From assembly GCA_016721305.1 (NCBI GenBank), contig JADKIH010000011.1, positions 1 through 64,000 on the forward strand: a stretch of 64,000 nucleotides of DNA. The letters are read 5' to 3'. Position 1 is the stretch's first letter; each line of letters begins with the position of its first letter. Both the position numbers and the translations under genes were made by a program. This document shows positions 53,373 to 63,264 of the stretch, piece by piece. Source of the DNA: Bacteroidota bacterium (GTDB lineage Bacteria; Bacteroidota; Bacteroidia; AKYH767-A; 2013-40CM-41-45). The notes below the pieces were generated by a model. That model was not told where the DNA came from, made no database searches, and saw only the letters and a program-made list of their open reading frames with translations.

Positions 53373-54543
53373 TCGTCGTTTAAACATTGTTTGCTGGGCT
53401 TTCCCTAGCTGGAATGGCGATTACTTGAAATCGACGGTTCAGCTAATGAAAGAACTTGCTATCAATCACAACGTCCTTTACATCGACTACTCTTACACCT
53501 GGAAAGACATTCTATTCCCGGGAAAAAACCAGTCATTCGTACCGAAACAGGTTCTTGAAAAGAAATTTAGTTTACAAAATGTTTCATTACCGAATGGTGG
53601 TAACATTCATGTACTTTCACTTCCACCGACAATTCCCTTCAACTGGACATCAAATCCGAAGACATATTCAGCCATTGAAAAACTCAACAATAAAATTGTA
53701 AAGAGCCGTATTAAACACGGGCTGAATCAATGGGGCTTCGTTCCTGATATTGCCATCAATGCATTTAATCCGTTTTACGGAAATGCTACGATCGAATTAT
53801 TTAACAAATGCCCGATAATCTACTATTGCTATGACAATATTGACGCCACGGTTTGGGCATCTAAACATGGCAGCCGACTAGAACAACAATTTCTTTCGCT
53901 TGCCGACGGTATCATCTTTACTTCGGAAGCTTTGCAACGTTCAAAAGAATTTTCCCGCCCGTCGCATATCGTCAATAACGGAGTCGATATTCGCAACTTC
54001 GAAAGTTTCCAGTCAGAAAGCGTGAGCTCGCGGGACAGAAAAATCGTAGGATACACGGGAAGCGTCGACGACCGACTCGATTTCGACTTGCTGGAAGCTC
54101 TCATTGCTTCGCATCCGCATTATGACTTCCAATTTATCGGACGGGTTATGACTTCAGCTACCGAACGCTTAGAAAAATTTACAAACGTGAAATTTTTCGG
54201 TGCAGTTGCCCCTGAGGAATTACCGAAGATGATGACGGCCTTCGATGCCGGAATTATTCCCTTTGTCACAAACGAGTTCACAAAGAACATATATCCTATG
54301 AAAGTAAACGAATACCTTATAATGGGTATTCCTGTCGTATCGACCAACTTTGCCAAATTGAACGACCTTACAGATTTCATCAGCGTCAGTACTTCAAACG
54401 AACAGTTTCCAAGTCTTCTCGATAATGCCATTCAGTACGACAACTGCACGGCACGAAAAGCGCGCATACAAAAAGCCCGCTCCAACAGCTGGCAGCAAAA
54501 AGGAATTGAACTGCAAAACATTCTATTGAGCTATGCGTCTTAA
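53362..54543 (+). CDS. Glycosyltransferase, GT-B fold (GT4/TuaH-like)
   Basis: 393 residues. GT-B signature parts: N-terminal IVCWAFPSWNGDYLKSTVQL, membrane-linked acceptor side, then donor-side KIVGYTGSVDDRLDFDLLEAL, FQFIGR and MKVNEYLIMGIPVVSTNFAKL with the usual E-x7-E region just before the end. The EYLIMGIPVVS stretch matches the GT4 donor-binding loop. It would add one sugar of the repeat unit. Overlaps the co-polymerase gene by 11 bp and the flippase gene by 11 bp, so translation is coupled through the locus. Confidence 0.88.
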   Translation: MQPNRRLNIVCWAFPSWNGDYLKSTVQLMKELAINHNVLYIDYSYTWKDILFPGKNQSFVPKQVLEKKFSLQNVSLPNGGNIHVLSLPPTIPFNWTSNPKTYSAIEKLNNKIVKSRIKHGLNQWGFVPDIAINAFNPFYGNATIELFNKCPIIYYCYDNIDATVWASKHGSRLEQQFLSLADGIIFTSEALQRSKEFSRPSHIVNNGVDIRNFESFQSESVSSRDRKIVGYTGSVDDRLDFDLLEALIASHPHYDFQFIGRVMTSATERLEKFTNVKFFGAVAPEELPKMMTAFDAGIIPFVTNEFTKNIYPMKVNEYLIMGIPVVSTNFAKLNDLTDFISVSTSNEQFPSLLDNAIQYDNCTARKARIQKARSNSWQQKGIELQNILLSYAS

Positions 54544-55827
54544 ACAATACATTTCACGCCATCAGACATTAGTCTATTCGCTTTTGCATCAATTGCTATT
54601 AGCGGTATATGGCTTTGCATTGCTTTTCCTACTCTTTCATCTGTCAAGTCGTGAGGAAGCGGGACGTTGGTTATTATTCGTCTCTGCCATTTCGCTTGCC
54701 GATATGGTCATGCACGGCTTTTGCAAACTCCGGTTATTCGTTTGCTCTCTGCATCAGATCGCAGTACAGACAGCATCAATTCAATGGCTGCAAATATCAT
54801 TGCTTTTGCATTGGCTATTTGGTCCATTCTATCAATTTCTGTTTTGATTGCCAACAATTACATCGACTCAGAACTGACTCGCGATCTTCTGTGGTATCCG
54901 ATTCTCGGACTGCTGATGATTGCCTACAACGCAGGTTGGTGGATTAATCATGCTTTATCTGATTTTCGCTCGATCTTTCTTCAAAGAGTCATCTTCGTTG
55001 TAGTATCGTTTAGTATAATTTTATATTCATATATCACCACAAATGAATTGCTCACTCAAAATATCATCATCTCCCAGATCGTGGCCTATTTGATCAGCAA
55101 TATCATTAGCTGGCTGAAAATTCGAAAACTTCGCCCAACGGTAAGCCAGGTTAAAATAGCTGAACAAAAATATTTTTTCAATTACGGAAAATATACTGCC
55201 GGCTCGATGATGATGGGCAGCCTTCTTCGAAATGCCGATATCTTCATGATTGCGGCATTCCTCGGACAGGCACAAGTGGCAGTTTACAGTGCAGCCCAAA
55301 AAATGGTTGAAATCTTTGAAGTCGCTCTGCGAGGTTTGGCAGCGCATTCGCTTCCTGAATTTTGCAAGTTAAAAGACAGTCCGAAAATTTTATTGCGTCA
55401 GTACCGCAAGAAAACTTCGCAGCTCATGCTCGTTTTCCTCGTTCCTTCGATTCTGATGTTTATTTTTTCCAAAGAAATCATTCATCTCATAAGTGGATCT
55501 TCTCAATACAGCGATGCCTCAATCATTCTTAAGGTGTTCATGGTGTACGTACTCTTCCTCATTGCCGATCGTATGACGGGAGTTACGTTGGAAGCTATGG
55601 GAATGGCGCGACACAATTTTACTAAGATGATTGCCTTAATGGTGGTGAATATTACAGGCAACTTTATCGCTCTGTACTACTTCCGATCACTGACAGGAGT
55701 TGCGATTGTCAGCATAGCTGCAACGGCATCCGGCGTAGTATTAGGTGCTTTCTTCCTGATTTCTCATTCAGGAATTGCGTTTCGCTTAAAAAGCGTATTT
55801 CCTAAATTAACAATGGCAGGAAAATGA
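54533..55827 (+). pseudogene. Wzx-type polysaccharide flippase, single-base frameshift
   Basis: Two frames join to a 431-residue multi-helix protein. Frame one (ATG 54533) has LVYSLLHQLLLAVYGFALLFLLF and SAISLADMVMHGF. The break is in the T run 54719-54722: one extra T gives MHGFLQTPVIRLLSASDRS, which continues as SINSMAANIIAFALAIWSILS and at least ten TM helices, with FNYGKYTAGSMMMGSLLRNADIFMI and VYSAAQKMVEIFE as the MATE/MurJ-like polysaccharide exporter pattern. With that base, the span is 1,296 nt. It moves lipid-linked repeat units across the inner membrane. The end overlaps the polymerase gene by 4 bp, and the DNA after the break is intact, so a consensus error is the simplest reading. 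Confidence 0.88.
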
Positions 55828-57236
55828 TCGCACAACTTACCACCGGAATCCAATCGAAGCTGAATATTATCGGCGTGACTGCGCTTGCAGTATTCACCGG
55901 CTACGCGTTTGCTTCATCCGGATTTGATGGACCTGTGCTCCTGATGCTGGCGGCTACAATTTTAGTAACGTTGTATTCGATATCAAAGAATCCGGCTGTC
56001 GGATTAAACTACTTAATTCTGGCAGGATTTTTCTCTGTCGGACTAACAAGATATGTAACGGCACCGCTCGGATTGCTCATCGACTTCATGCTCGTTGGCA
56101 TCTTTTTTATTTTCTTCTTAAAAAAATTTAAAACCATCTCATGGAAGGCGTTGCAAAACCCCGCTTTCTTAGCAGTAAGTACGTGGATGGTCATCAACAT
56201 CCTCGAACTAGGTAATCCTGAATCGCACAGCTTCGAAGCCTGGTTTTATGCGATGAGAGGCGTTTCTCTTTATTTCTTCCTGACATTACTTCTTGGATAT
56301 CTTCTTCTCAGTTACGAGAAGAATTTTCAGTCATTCATCACTGTTTGGTTTGTCTGCTCTTTAATCGGAACGCTTTGGGGAATGAAACAACTCTACATCG
56401 GGCTCGATGGTGCTGAGCATGAATGGCTGAGTGTTCCCGGCAATATGACTACACATATGCTTTTTGGAAAGTTGCGTGTATTCTCCTTCTACTCCGATGC
56501 AGGACAGTTTGGCGCATCACAAGCACATACGGCACTCGTCGCAGGTTTGCTTGCCGTGAATGAAAAATCGAAAGGAAGAAAGTATTTTTATATCATCACA
56601 GCTCTTCTCACCTTCTATGGAATGCTCATCAGCGGAACTCGCGGAGCATTTGCTATTTTGGTAATTGGCTTTGTGACTTATTTGCTTTTGATTCGCAACT
56701 GGAAAATTATCATTATCGGCGCCATTATCGGAGGAAGCTTTTTCAGCGTACTTAAATTTACGTTCATCGGACAAGGCGTTTACGAAATTCAACGTCTGAG
56801 AACTTCGCTGAATCCAAATGACCCTTCGCTGCAGGTACGATTAGAAAACCAACGCAAACTGCGTGCTTATCTCAATTACCATCCTCTTGGTGGCGGAATC
56901 GGAAGTGCGGGATACTGGGGATTGCGCTTTACACCTTATACATTCTTAGCCAACTTACCGCTAGATAGCTGGTATGTCCGCATTGCTGCTGAATTCGGCT
57001 ATACATTATTCCTGGTTTACATCGCCATTTTGCTCGTCATCATGTTTCATGGATACAAGATGATTCGGAATGCGCGAAGTGAAAAAAGAAAGAACGACTT
57101 AATCGCGCTCTTCTGCGGCTTAAGCGGAATTCTCGTTGCCAGTTACACCAATCAGGTTTTTGGTCAATTACCAACTGCCATTTTAGTATATTTATCAATC
57201 GTTTTTATTACTCAAAAAGAAAATGAATCAGCCTAA
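55824..57236 (+). CDS. O-antigen ligase/Wzy-type polymerase
   Basis: 470 residues, ten to twelve predicted TM helices and one large periplasmic loop (about 320-370). The Wzy_C/WaaL core is visible as FYGMLISGTRGAFAILVIGF (about 270-290) and the loop end RLENQRKLRAYLNYHPLGGGIGS with the conserved His-Pro-x-G-x-G. It polymerises or ligates undecaprenyl-linked repeat units. It begins 4 bp into the flippase stop (ATGA) and overlaps the next gene by 14 bp. I cannot separate polymerase from ligase, but a locus with Wzz and Wzx and no lipid A core gene favours polymerase. Confidence 0.87.
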   Translation: MIAQLTTGIQSKLNIIGVTALAVFTGYAFASSGFDGPVLLMLAATILVTLYSISKNPAVGLNYLILAGFFSVGLTRYVTAPLGLLIDFMLVGIFFIFFLKKFKTISWKALQNPAFLAVSTWMVINILELGNPESHSFEAWFYAMRGVSLYFFLTLLLGYLLLSYEKNFQSFITVWFVCSLIGTLWGMKQLYIGLDGAEHEWLSVPGNMTTHMLFGKLRVFSFYSDAGQFGASQAHTALVAGLLAVNEKSKGRKYFYIITALLTFYGMLISGTRGAFAILVIGFVTYLLLIRNWKIIIIGAIIGGSFFSVLKFTFIGQGVYEIQRLRTSLNPNDPSLQVRLENQRKLRAYLNYHPLGGGIGSAGYWGLRFTPYTFLANLPLDSWYVRIAAEFGYTLFLVYIAILLVIMFHGYKMIRNARSEKRKNDLIALFCGLSGILVASYTNQVFGQLPTAILVYLSIVFITQKENESA

Positions 57237-58047
57237 GGTTAGTATCATCAGTATAAATTACAATCAGACCGAAGTAACGTGCGACATGCTGGAAAGCCTT
57301 CGCAGCATTACCTGGAAGAATGTAGAAGTAATCGTTGTCGATAATGCATCGTCGGCTGATTGCAGCATTATTGCTGAACGCTTCCCGGAAGTAAAGCTCA
57401 TTCGCAGCAAAGTGAATCTGGGTTTTGCAGGCGGAAACAATCTGGCCATTCGCGAAGCAAACGGAGATTACTTTCTGCTCTTGAACAACGACACGATTGT
57501 AACACCCGGTTTTATTGAACCAATGATTGAATCATTTCAGAATCATCCGAAAGCCGGCATCGTGAGTCCGAAAATTATTTTCTATTATACCGACAATCTT
57601 GTTCAATATGCCGGAACGAGTGAAATCAGTCCGTTATCATGCAGAGGAGAAACAATTGGCTACATGCAAAAAGACAGCCCTGAATTTTCTGTCGAATACA
57701 AAACTAATCTGGCTCACGGCGCGTGCATGATGATTTCGAAAGCAGTGATTGATTCAGTTGGCGTTCTCGATGAAAGTTACTTTATGTACTACGAAGAATT
57801 CGATTTTTGCGAACGTGTGAAAAATGCCGGCTTCGAAATTTACTTCAACGGAAAAGGCAGCATTCAACACAAACAATCGGTGAGCAGCGGAATTAACAGT
57901 CCGTTCAAAACGTACTACATGACTCGCAACCGCATTTTCTTCTCCCGAAAAAATTTCCACGGAAAGTACAAGGCTATGTCGCTGATCTTCTTTTTCTGCG
58001 TAGTTCTGCTCAAAAATTTCATGACTGAATTACTTAAAGGTCGCTGA
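57223..58047 (+). CDS. Glycosyltransferase family 2 (rhamnosyltransferase-like)
   Basis: 274 residues with GT-A motifs SIISINYNQTEVTCDML, IVVDNASSADC (near 41-51) and LLLNNDTIV (DxD-like NND, near 88-96), then HGACMMISKAVIDSVG and YYEEFDFCERVKNAG, typical of WbbL-like rhamnosyltransferases. One possible helix at the end (about 252-270). It would add a sugar to the lipid-linked unit. Overlaps the polymerase gene by 14 bp; a 213 bp gap with a small CTTAGTGT hairpin follows. Confidence 0.9.
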   Translation: MNQPKVSIISINYNQTEVTCDMLESLRSITWKNVEVIVVDNASSADCSIIAERFPEVKLIRSKVNLGFAGGNNLAIREANGDYFLLLNNDTIVTPGFIEPMIESFQNHPKAGIVSPKIIFYYTDNLVQYAGTSEISPLSCRGETIGYMQKDSPEFSVEYKTNLAHGACMMISKAVIDSVGVLDESYFMYYEEFDFCERVKNAGFEIYFNGKGSIQHKQSVSSGINSPFKTYYMTRNRIFFSRKNFHGKYKAMSLIFFFCVVLLKNFMTELLKGR

Positions 58048-58104
58048 CAGAATAGCAAGGCCATTGTCAGAGGGCTATTTTGGAATTTTTCTCACTAAAA
58101 CACC

Positions 58105-58127
58105 CTTAGTGTCAATTTAACACTAAG
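58105..58127. repeat. CTTAGTGT inverted repeat, third member of the family
   Basis: CTTAGTGT at 58105-58112 and its complement ACACTAAG at 58120-58127, 7-base loop. Just before it CTGACA...TGTCAG (58045-58071) is a weak hairpin at the stop of the GT2 gene. The 213 bp gap 58048-58260 has no gene. Confidence 0.8.
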
Positions 58128-58260
58128 ATTGGCTGCTTTTCACCTACGAAGCAAAACTAAAGGATTAAGGCTACAGACCAAAGACCAAGTTAGTCGGCTG
58201 TTAAACCCATTTGGTCGAAAAATACCCCCACACCCCTCTGTTTTGGCGCATTTTTGCAGC

Positions 58261-59469
58261 ATGGAATTCATTATTACCTCTGCACAGATCATTGCCGCCG
58301 CCGCACTTACTATCCTAGCAATCAATAGCTTGTATTTGCTCGTATTCTCAGTTGCCGGTGCTAAAAGAGCTGGCAGAGATGTAAAAAACAGCAAAAACAA
58401 CGAAGAATCGAGCTTTTTAGTGGTTTTCCCTGCTTATAAGGAAGATGCTGTGATCGTGAATTCCGTTGCCAATTTCATGCGCCAGGAATATTCCAATTTC
58501 AGAGTGTATGTGATTGCCGACCAATTACAGGAAACAACAATTCAAAAGCTGGAAAAAAACGGTGCTTCCGTTTGTGTTCTTCCGGAATTTGAAAAAAGAA
58601 ATAAGGCCAAAGCAATCAATTACCTGCTTGGGCAAATCAAGGACGTGTATAGTGTATGTGTGATTATGGACGCCGACAACGAAGTAGCCGATTCTTTCCT
58701 GCGTGAAATGAACGGTTACTTTTTGTCCGGCGCACTTGCCGTACAAGCTCAACGTGTTGCCAAGAATAACGAAAACAATCTCTCGAAGCTCGATGGCTTC
58801 AGCGAGACGATCAATAATCACATTTTCAGAAAAGGACAGCGTGCATTGGGAATGTCGTCGAGCCTGATTGGTTCGGGGATGGCATTCGAAATGAATTTAT
58901 TTAAACTACTTATGGATGGAATGGATGTTGTTTCCGGATTCGACAAAGAATTGGAATTACGACTGCTGGAGAATGGAGTGAAAATTCATTATGCAGAAAA
59001 CATCAAGGTTTACGATGAAAAAGTTTCGTCACACGAAGTATTCGTAAATCAACGTCGCCGCTGGATTTTTGCGCAAATTTTCTTTTTCAGAAAAAATGTC
59101 TTCAAGGCAATTTATTACCTCGTTTCAAAAGGCAATATCGATTACCTAAATAAAGTATTTCAGTTTATCCTCCTGCCACGAATTATATGCGCCGGATTAG
59201 GACTATTGTTTGTTCCGATCGCCTACTTCGTCAGCATGCCCATGTTCATGGCAGCGATCGTAAATGCGCTTATGATGATTACAGCGTTAATCATTCCGCT
59301 GTTGGAAATTTCGAGCACAAAAGAAATCTTAAAACTTACACTAAGTGTTCCCCGAGTATTCTCGAACATGATGCTTGCACTATTCACTTCCGGCAAAGCG
59401 TCAAAGCGATTCCTCCACACTCCTCACGGAACAGGGACAGAATTCAAAATTCATAATTCAAAATTATAA
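58261..59469 (+). CDS. BcsA/GT2-like membrane glycosyltransferase
   Basis: 402 residues from ATG 58261 (MEFIITSAQIIAAAALTIL); 44 codons upstream are in frame but lie across the CTTAGTGT hairpin. TM near 5-27; GT-A domain with FLVVFPAYKEDAVIV, VIMDADNEV (D-x-D) near 139-147, LIGSGMAFE, and the processive-type motif QRRRWIF (near 263-269), then three C-terminal helices. This resembles chitin/cellulose/hyaluronan-type synthases, so it may elongate rather than add one residue. The final EFKIHNSKL is encoded by an AATTCAxAATTC microsatellite (59440-59494) that also carries the stop. Confidence 0.88.
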   Translation: MEFIITSAQIIAAAALTILAINSLYLLVFSVAGAKRAGRDVKNSKNNEESSFLVVFPAYKEDAVIVNSVANFMRQEYSNFRVYVIADQLQETTIQKLEKNGASVCVLPEFEKRNKAKAINYLLGQIKDVYSVCVIMDADNEVADSFLREMNGYFLSGALAVQAQRVAKNNENNLSKLDGFSETINNHIFRKGQRALGMSSSLIGSGMAFEMNLFKLLMDGMDVVSGFDKELELRLLENGVKIHYAENIKVYDEKVSSHEVFVNQRRRWIFAQIFFFRKNVFKAIYYLVSKGNIDYLNKVFQFILLPRIICAGLGLLFVPIAYFVSMPMFMAAIVNALMMITALIIPLLEISSTKEILKLTLSVPRVFSNMMLALFTSGKASKRFLHTPHGTGTEFKIHNSKL

Positions 59470-59494
59470 ATTCATAATTCACAATTCACAATTC
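59440..59494. repeat. AATTCA/AATTCAT microsatellite overlapping a gene end
   Basis: Short tandem AATTCAAAATTCATAATTC-type units. The GT2 stop codon lies inside, so its last eight residues are repeat-encoded, and the next gene starts 8 bp after the array. Confidence 0.85.
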
Positions 59495-59502
59495 CCCCTA
59501 AG

Positions 59503-60633
59503 ATGCGCATCGGCATAGAAGCTCAAAGAATTTTCCGCTCCAAAAAACACGGAATGGATATCGTAGCACTGGAGCTTATCAAAGCTTTACAGGTGATCGA
59601 TCACGAAAATCTGTATTTCATTTTTGTAAAAAAAGGTGAAGATCATACTTGCATTCAGGAAACTTCGAATTTCAAAATAGTCGAAGTCCCGGGAGTAAGT
59701 TATGCTGACTGGGAACAATTCTTTCTCCCGATCTATGTCAAAAAGTACGACTTAGATGTGCTTCATTGCACTTCAAATACGGCACCTGTGTTTTGTCCGG
59801 TACCGACAATTATCACTCTGCACGACGTTATCTTCCTTGAAAAGAAAAAGCAAAAAGGCGGATTGTTTAATCTGTATCAGCAACTCGGCAAAATTTATCG
59901 TCGAATGATAGTTCCTGCTTCTATTCGCAGAACACAACACATCATCACAGTTTCTAATTACGAGAAACAACAAATCAATTCTGTTCTTAATATCAATTCA
60001 GATAAAATCAGTGTCGTTTACAATTCATTCGGAAAGCATTTCAGAATTCCGGAAGATGAGCCTACTCTCAAAAGCGTATTAAACAAATACGATTTGCCCA
60101 ACGAATACATTTTCTACATCGGAAATACAGATCCGAAGAAGAATATGTTCAACACTCTGAAGGCCTATGGCAAATACGTTGTTTCGGTGAACAATCCATT
60201 ACCGTTGGTTATCGCCGACGTCGACGCCAAAGTACTCGAGCAGGTAATGCAGGCAACCAATGTTTACCAGTTCCGTCATCTGATTCAGATAACGGGTTAC
60301 ATATACAACCGCGACCTACCATTCATTTATGCCGGCGCCAAAGTATTCCTCTACCCTTCTCTTCGCGAAAGCTTCGGCATTCCCGTACTCGAATCGATGG
60401 CATGCGGAACACCGGTTATCACTTCCGAGACTTCTGCACTTCCTGAAATTGCAGGCAATGCAGCATGGCTTGTGAATCCTGCCGACGACAATGCCATCTC
60501 AAAAGCTCTACAATCGTCACTTGCCGACCAGGGCATGCGCGAAGCCATGATCGGAAAAGGTTTTGAACGTATTCGCGAGTTCAACTGGACAAATTCGGCA
60601 AAGAATTTATTACACATCTATCAAACTGTCTGA
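59503..60633 (+). CDS. Glycosyltransferase family 4 (GT-B fold)
   Basis: 376 residues with the complete GT4 pattern: MRIGIEAQRIFRSKKHGMDIV, VLHCTSNTAPVF, TQHIITVSNYEKQQI, FYIGNTDPKKNMFNTLKAYG, LITG-like ITGYIYNRDLPFIYAGAKVF and the donor-site E-x7-E in SLRESFGIPVLESMACGTPV. It retains the inverting/retaining GT4 donor loop intact. It would add a sugar from NDP-sugar. The acetyltransferase gene follows after 2 bp. Confidence 0.92.
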   Translation: MRIGIEAQRIFRSKKHGMDIVALELIKALQVIDHENLYFIFVKKGEDHTCIQETSNFKIVEVPGVSYADWEQFFLPIYVKKYDLDVLHCTSNTAPVFCPVPTIITLHDVIFLEKKKQKGGLFNLYQQLGKIYRRMIVPASIRRTQHIITVSNYEKQQINSVLNINSDKISVVYNSFGKHFRIPEDEPTLKSVLNKYDLPNEYIFYIGNTDPKKNMFNTLKAYGKYVVSVNNPLPLVIADVDAKVLEQVMQATNVYQFRHLIQITGYIYNRDLPFIYAGAKVFLYPSLRESFGIPVLESMACGTPVITSETSALPEIAGNAAWLVNPADDNAISKALQSSLADQGMREAMIGKGFERIREFNWTNSAKNLLHIYQTV

Positions 60634-60635
60634 TT

Positions 60636-61253
60636 ATGCAAATGCTATTACAACAATACAATCGATTCTACCAAAAGTGGACGATGGAAAACGACTCACG
60701 AAGCTTCTCTGCTTACGTCGAATTGTTTACGGAAGTATTGAATAAAATTTACTTTCTCGCACTCACTCAGTTTTACCTGCGAAAAGCAGTAAAAGGTAGC
60801 GGAGTGATTTGTAAGCAAAAGCCTTCGTTACTCATAAAAGGAAAGTTGACTATCGGCAACGATGTACGTTTCTGGTCATCCATCACACAAGCACGCATTT
60901 CTGTATTTCGAAATGCAGAAATGACGATTGGCGACGGAAGCATTATCAATGGGTCCCGAATTTCAGCAAAGAAACAAATTGTAATCGGCAAGCATTGCTC
61001 GATCGCTCCTGAAGTACTCATTATGGACAGCGATTTTCATGAAGTTGGAAATTTCAAACAAGAGAGCAGCGCTCGTCCGGTAATCATCGGCGACCATGTT
61101 TGGATTGCTACGAAAGCTGTGATCCTAAAAGGTGTGACTATCGGCGATCATGCCGTAATCGCTGCCGGAGCAATTGTTACAAAAGACGTCCCCGCTTATA
61201 CTGTTGTTGGTGGCAATCCTGCCAAATTCATTAAAGAAATAAAACAAGCCTGA
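60636..61253 (+). CDS. Left-handed beta-helix (hexapeptide) O-acetyltransferase
   Basis: 205 residues. After a helical first third (about 1-50) come imperfect LbH hexapeptides: LTIGNDVRFWSSI, MTIGDGSIINGSRISA, IVIGKHCSIAPEVLI, PVIIGDHVWIATKAVI, KGVTIGDHAVIAAGAIV, KDVPAYTVVGGNPAKFI. SDFHEVG near 129-135 supplies the catalytic His as in maltose/xenobiotic acetyltransferases (WcaF-like). It probably acetylates a sugar of the repeat unit. Next gene starts 1 bp after its stop. Confidence 0.9.
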   Translation: MQMLLQQYNRFYQKWTMENDSRSFSAYVELFTEVLNKIYFLALTQFYLRKAVKGSGVICKQKPSLLIKGKLTIGNDVRFWSSITQARISVFRNAEMTIGDGSIINGSRISAKKQIVIGKHCSIAPEVLIMDSDFHEVGNFKQESSARPVIIGDHVWIATKAVILKGVTIGDHAVIAAGAIVTKDVPAYTVVGGNPAKFIKEIKQA

Positions 61254-61254
61254 T

Positions 61255-62417
61255 ATGGAAACGCTTCTGATCATTTCACTCTTTCTGTTATTTGTGATCT
61301 ATGCGGGTTATGGAATTGCTATCGCAGTGTATAATCGCCTGAATCCATTTTCACGAAACAATCAAACTATTGAAGGCTTTGAACTTCCTGAAGTAGCCGT
61401 ATTAGTTGCCGCTTACAACGAGGAAGATGTCATTGAAGACAAAATACATAACACATTAAATTTAGATTATCCGTCATCCAAACTAAAAATGTATGTGATC
61501 AGCGATGGAAGTACAGACAGAACAAATGAAATTGTAAGTCGTTACCCGGAAGTCACTCTTATCTATCAGCCGATCCGTAAAGGAAAGTCAGCAGCGATCA
61601 ACAGAGCGATTCCGTTTATAAAAGAAAGTATTGTGGTTTTCACGGATGCAAACGTAAAGATTAGTGGGTCAGGCATTCGTGAATTGTGTGTGGAGTATGC
61701 CGATGCTAGAGTCGGCGGCGTGTCTGGGGAGAAAGTAGTTCTGAAGGACGAACGCGCCGCCGCAGCATCGACTGAAGGAATGTACTGGAAGTATGAGTCA
61801 TTTCTGAAAAAGAAGATGCTAAATTATCTTCTCTCATCGGTGCAGCCGGAGAACTCTTCTCAATCCGAACCGAATTATTCGAACCGATTCCGGAAGACAC
61901 ATTGCTCGACGACTTCATGATCTCGATGAATATTTTACGAAAGGGATATCGCATTGCTTATGCACCCAAAGCACTGGCAATGGAAAAACCTTCGATGAAT
62001 ATTGAAGAAGAATACAAGCGTAAAGTTCGCATTTCAGCCGGTGGCTTGCAATCGACGATTCGTACAACGGAATTCTTCAACGTTAAAAAGTACGGCATTG
62101 TAGCCATTCAATATTTAATTCATCGTATCAGTCGCTGGACAATTTCACCGATTCTTCTCATCCTGGCATTTGTCGCTTCGGTATTTACCTTTCAAAGTGG
62201 GCCGTTGTTTCTCGTCATCTTTATCATGCAGATGATGTTTTACTCCGCCGCTTTAATGGGATGGATTTACAAAGAGAATAAAAAAGAATCTCGTCTGCTG
62301 AATATTCCATTTTACTTTCTATTCATGCACTACTGCGTTGTGATGGGTTGGATACGATATGCAAAAGGCAATCAGCAAGCCGCATGGCAGAAGGCAGCAC
62401 GATTAAATTACAATTGA
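61255..62417 (+). pseudogene. GT2 membrane glycosyltransferase, single-base frameshift
   Basis: Frame one (ATG 61255) has an N-terminal TM helix, then VAVLVAAYNEEDVIEDKI, YVISDGSTDRTNEIV and VVFTDANVKISG (D-x-N/D). It breaks in the A-rich AAAAAGAAGATG near 61813-61815; one added A gives KKDAKLSSLIGAAGELFSIRT and then LLDDFMISMNILRKGYRIAYAPKA with the RKVRISAGG and two or three C-terminal helices in frame two. The sum is 1,164 nt, an exact codon count. The QxxRW motif is not present, so this is a non-processive-type or divergent GT2. Joined length 387 residues is normal. The reading of a consensus error is favoured, since all coding signs continue past it. Confidence 0.85.
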
Positions 62418-62440
62418 AAAACAAAAATCAAGACATAAAA

Positions 62441-63256
62441 ATGAGCACTATCAAATTAGAGTATGGCAACAGCCAACATTTAATCAGTAAGCGAATGCAA
62501 TCGTTTCCGGCATTGGCTTGGATACTAAACAAAACCGTTGGGTACACGAATATCGGAAATTACGCACGATCAAAAGTTTTCAAAAAGCATCTTTCCAAGC
62601 TCGATTTGGCAAACATGGAAAAGATTCTGGATCTGGGTTGCGGTTATGGCGATAACGCCATCATGATGTCGCGAGCACTACCGGGACGTAGAATCGTCGG
62701 TCTGGATATAGATCCAACTGCTTTGAGTCGAGTTCGTTATGCCAAAGACAAATTGAACGTTAGCAATCTGACGATTCACGAAGGGAAAATCGACACTTTA
62801 AAAGAAGGCGAATTTGACTTGATCTATTCTGTCGACGTATTCGAGCACATTCCGGCCGAAGAAATGCCCTTTGCCGAAGCTTTCAAGAAATTGAAAAAAG
62901 GCGGATATCTGCTTGTGAAAATTCCCAATAAAGTGCAATCAACAATTTTGAACGAGAAGTACTTTGCTGAGCACAATAAGTGGGTCGACCATGAACATCC
63001 GGGACAGGTTTATCTGTTGAAAGATTTGGAAAATCGATTCCGTAAAGAAGGTTTTATCATTAATTTTGCTTCTCAAACGGATGGAAAATTGGCACGTGCT
63101 GCTTGGGAATTAGCCTACTTCACTAAAAAAGGTGGCGCCTTGTTGCAATTGCTTGCTTTACCGCTCTGCAAATTACTCGTCAATTTAGATCAGCTCATTT
63201 ACCCGAATGGAAGCTCCAAAGGAAATGCCATTACGGTAATCGGACAAAAAATATAA
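62441..63256 (+). CDS. Class I SAM-dependent methyltransferase
   Basis: 271 residues from ATG 62441 (MSTIKLEYGN); 31 codons upstream are in frame but lie within the end of the GT gene. SAM-binding motif I is ILDLGCGYGDNAIMM (about 63-77), acidic motif II end GLDIDPTAL, motif IV YSVDVFEHIPAEEM (near 127-140) and LKKGGYLLVKIPNK. Methyltransferases of this shape cap or methylate sugars or lipid intermediates in polysaccharide loci; the precise substrate is unknown. The H-NOX gene follows 8 bp after the stop, so they may be on one message. Confidence 0.9.
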   Translation: MSTIKLEYGNSQHLISKRMQSFPALAWILNKTVGYTNIGNYARSKVFKKHLSKLDLANMEKILDLGCGYGDNAIMMSRALPGRRIVGLDIDPTALSRVRYAKDKLNVSNLTIHEGKIDTLKEGEFDLIYSVDVFEHIPAEEMPFAEAFKKLKKGGYLLVKIPNKVQSTILNEKYFAEHNKWVDHEHPGQVYLLKDLENRFRKEGFIINFASQTDGKLARAAWELAYFTKKGGALLQLLALPLCKLLVNLDQLIYPNGSSKGNAITVIGQKI

Positions 63257-63264
63257 GCAGATTC

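Noticed and set aside
54719..54722. Flippase frameshift as phase variation
   Set aside because: A run of only four T is too short to slip often; the same kind of indel occurs at unrelated genes.
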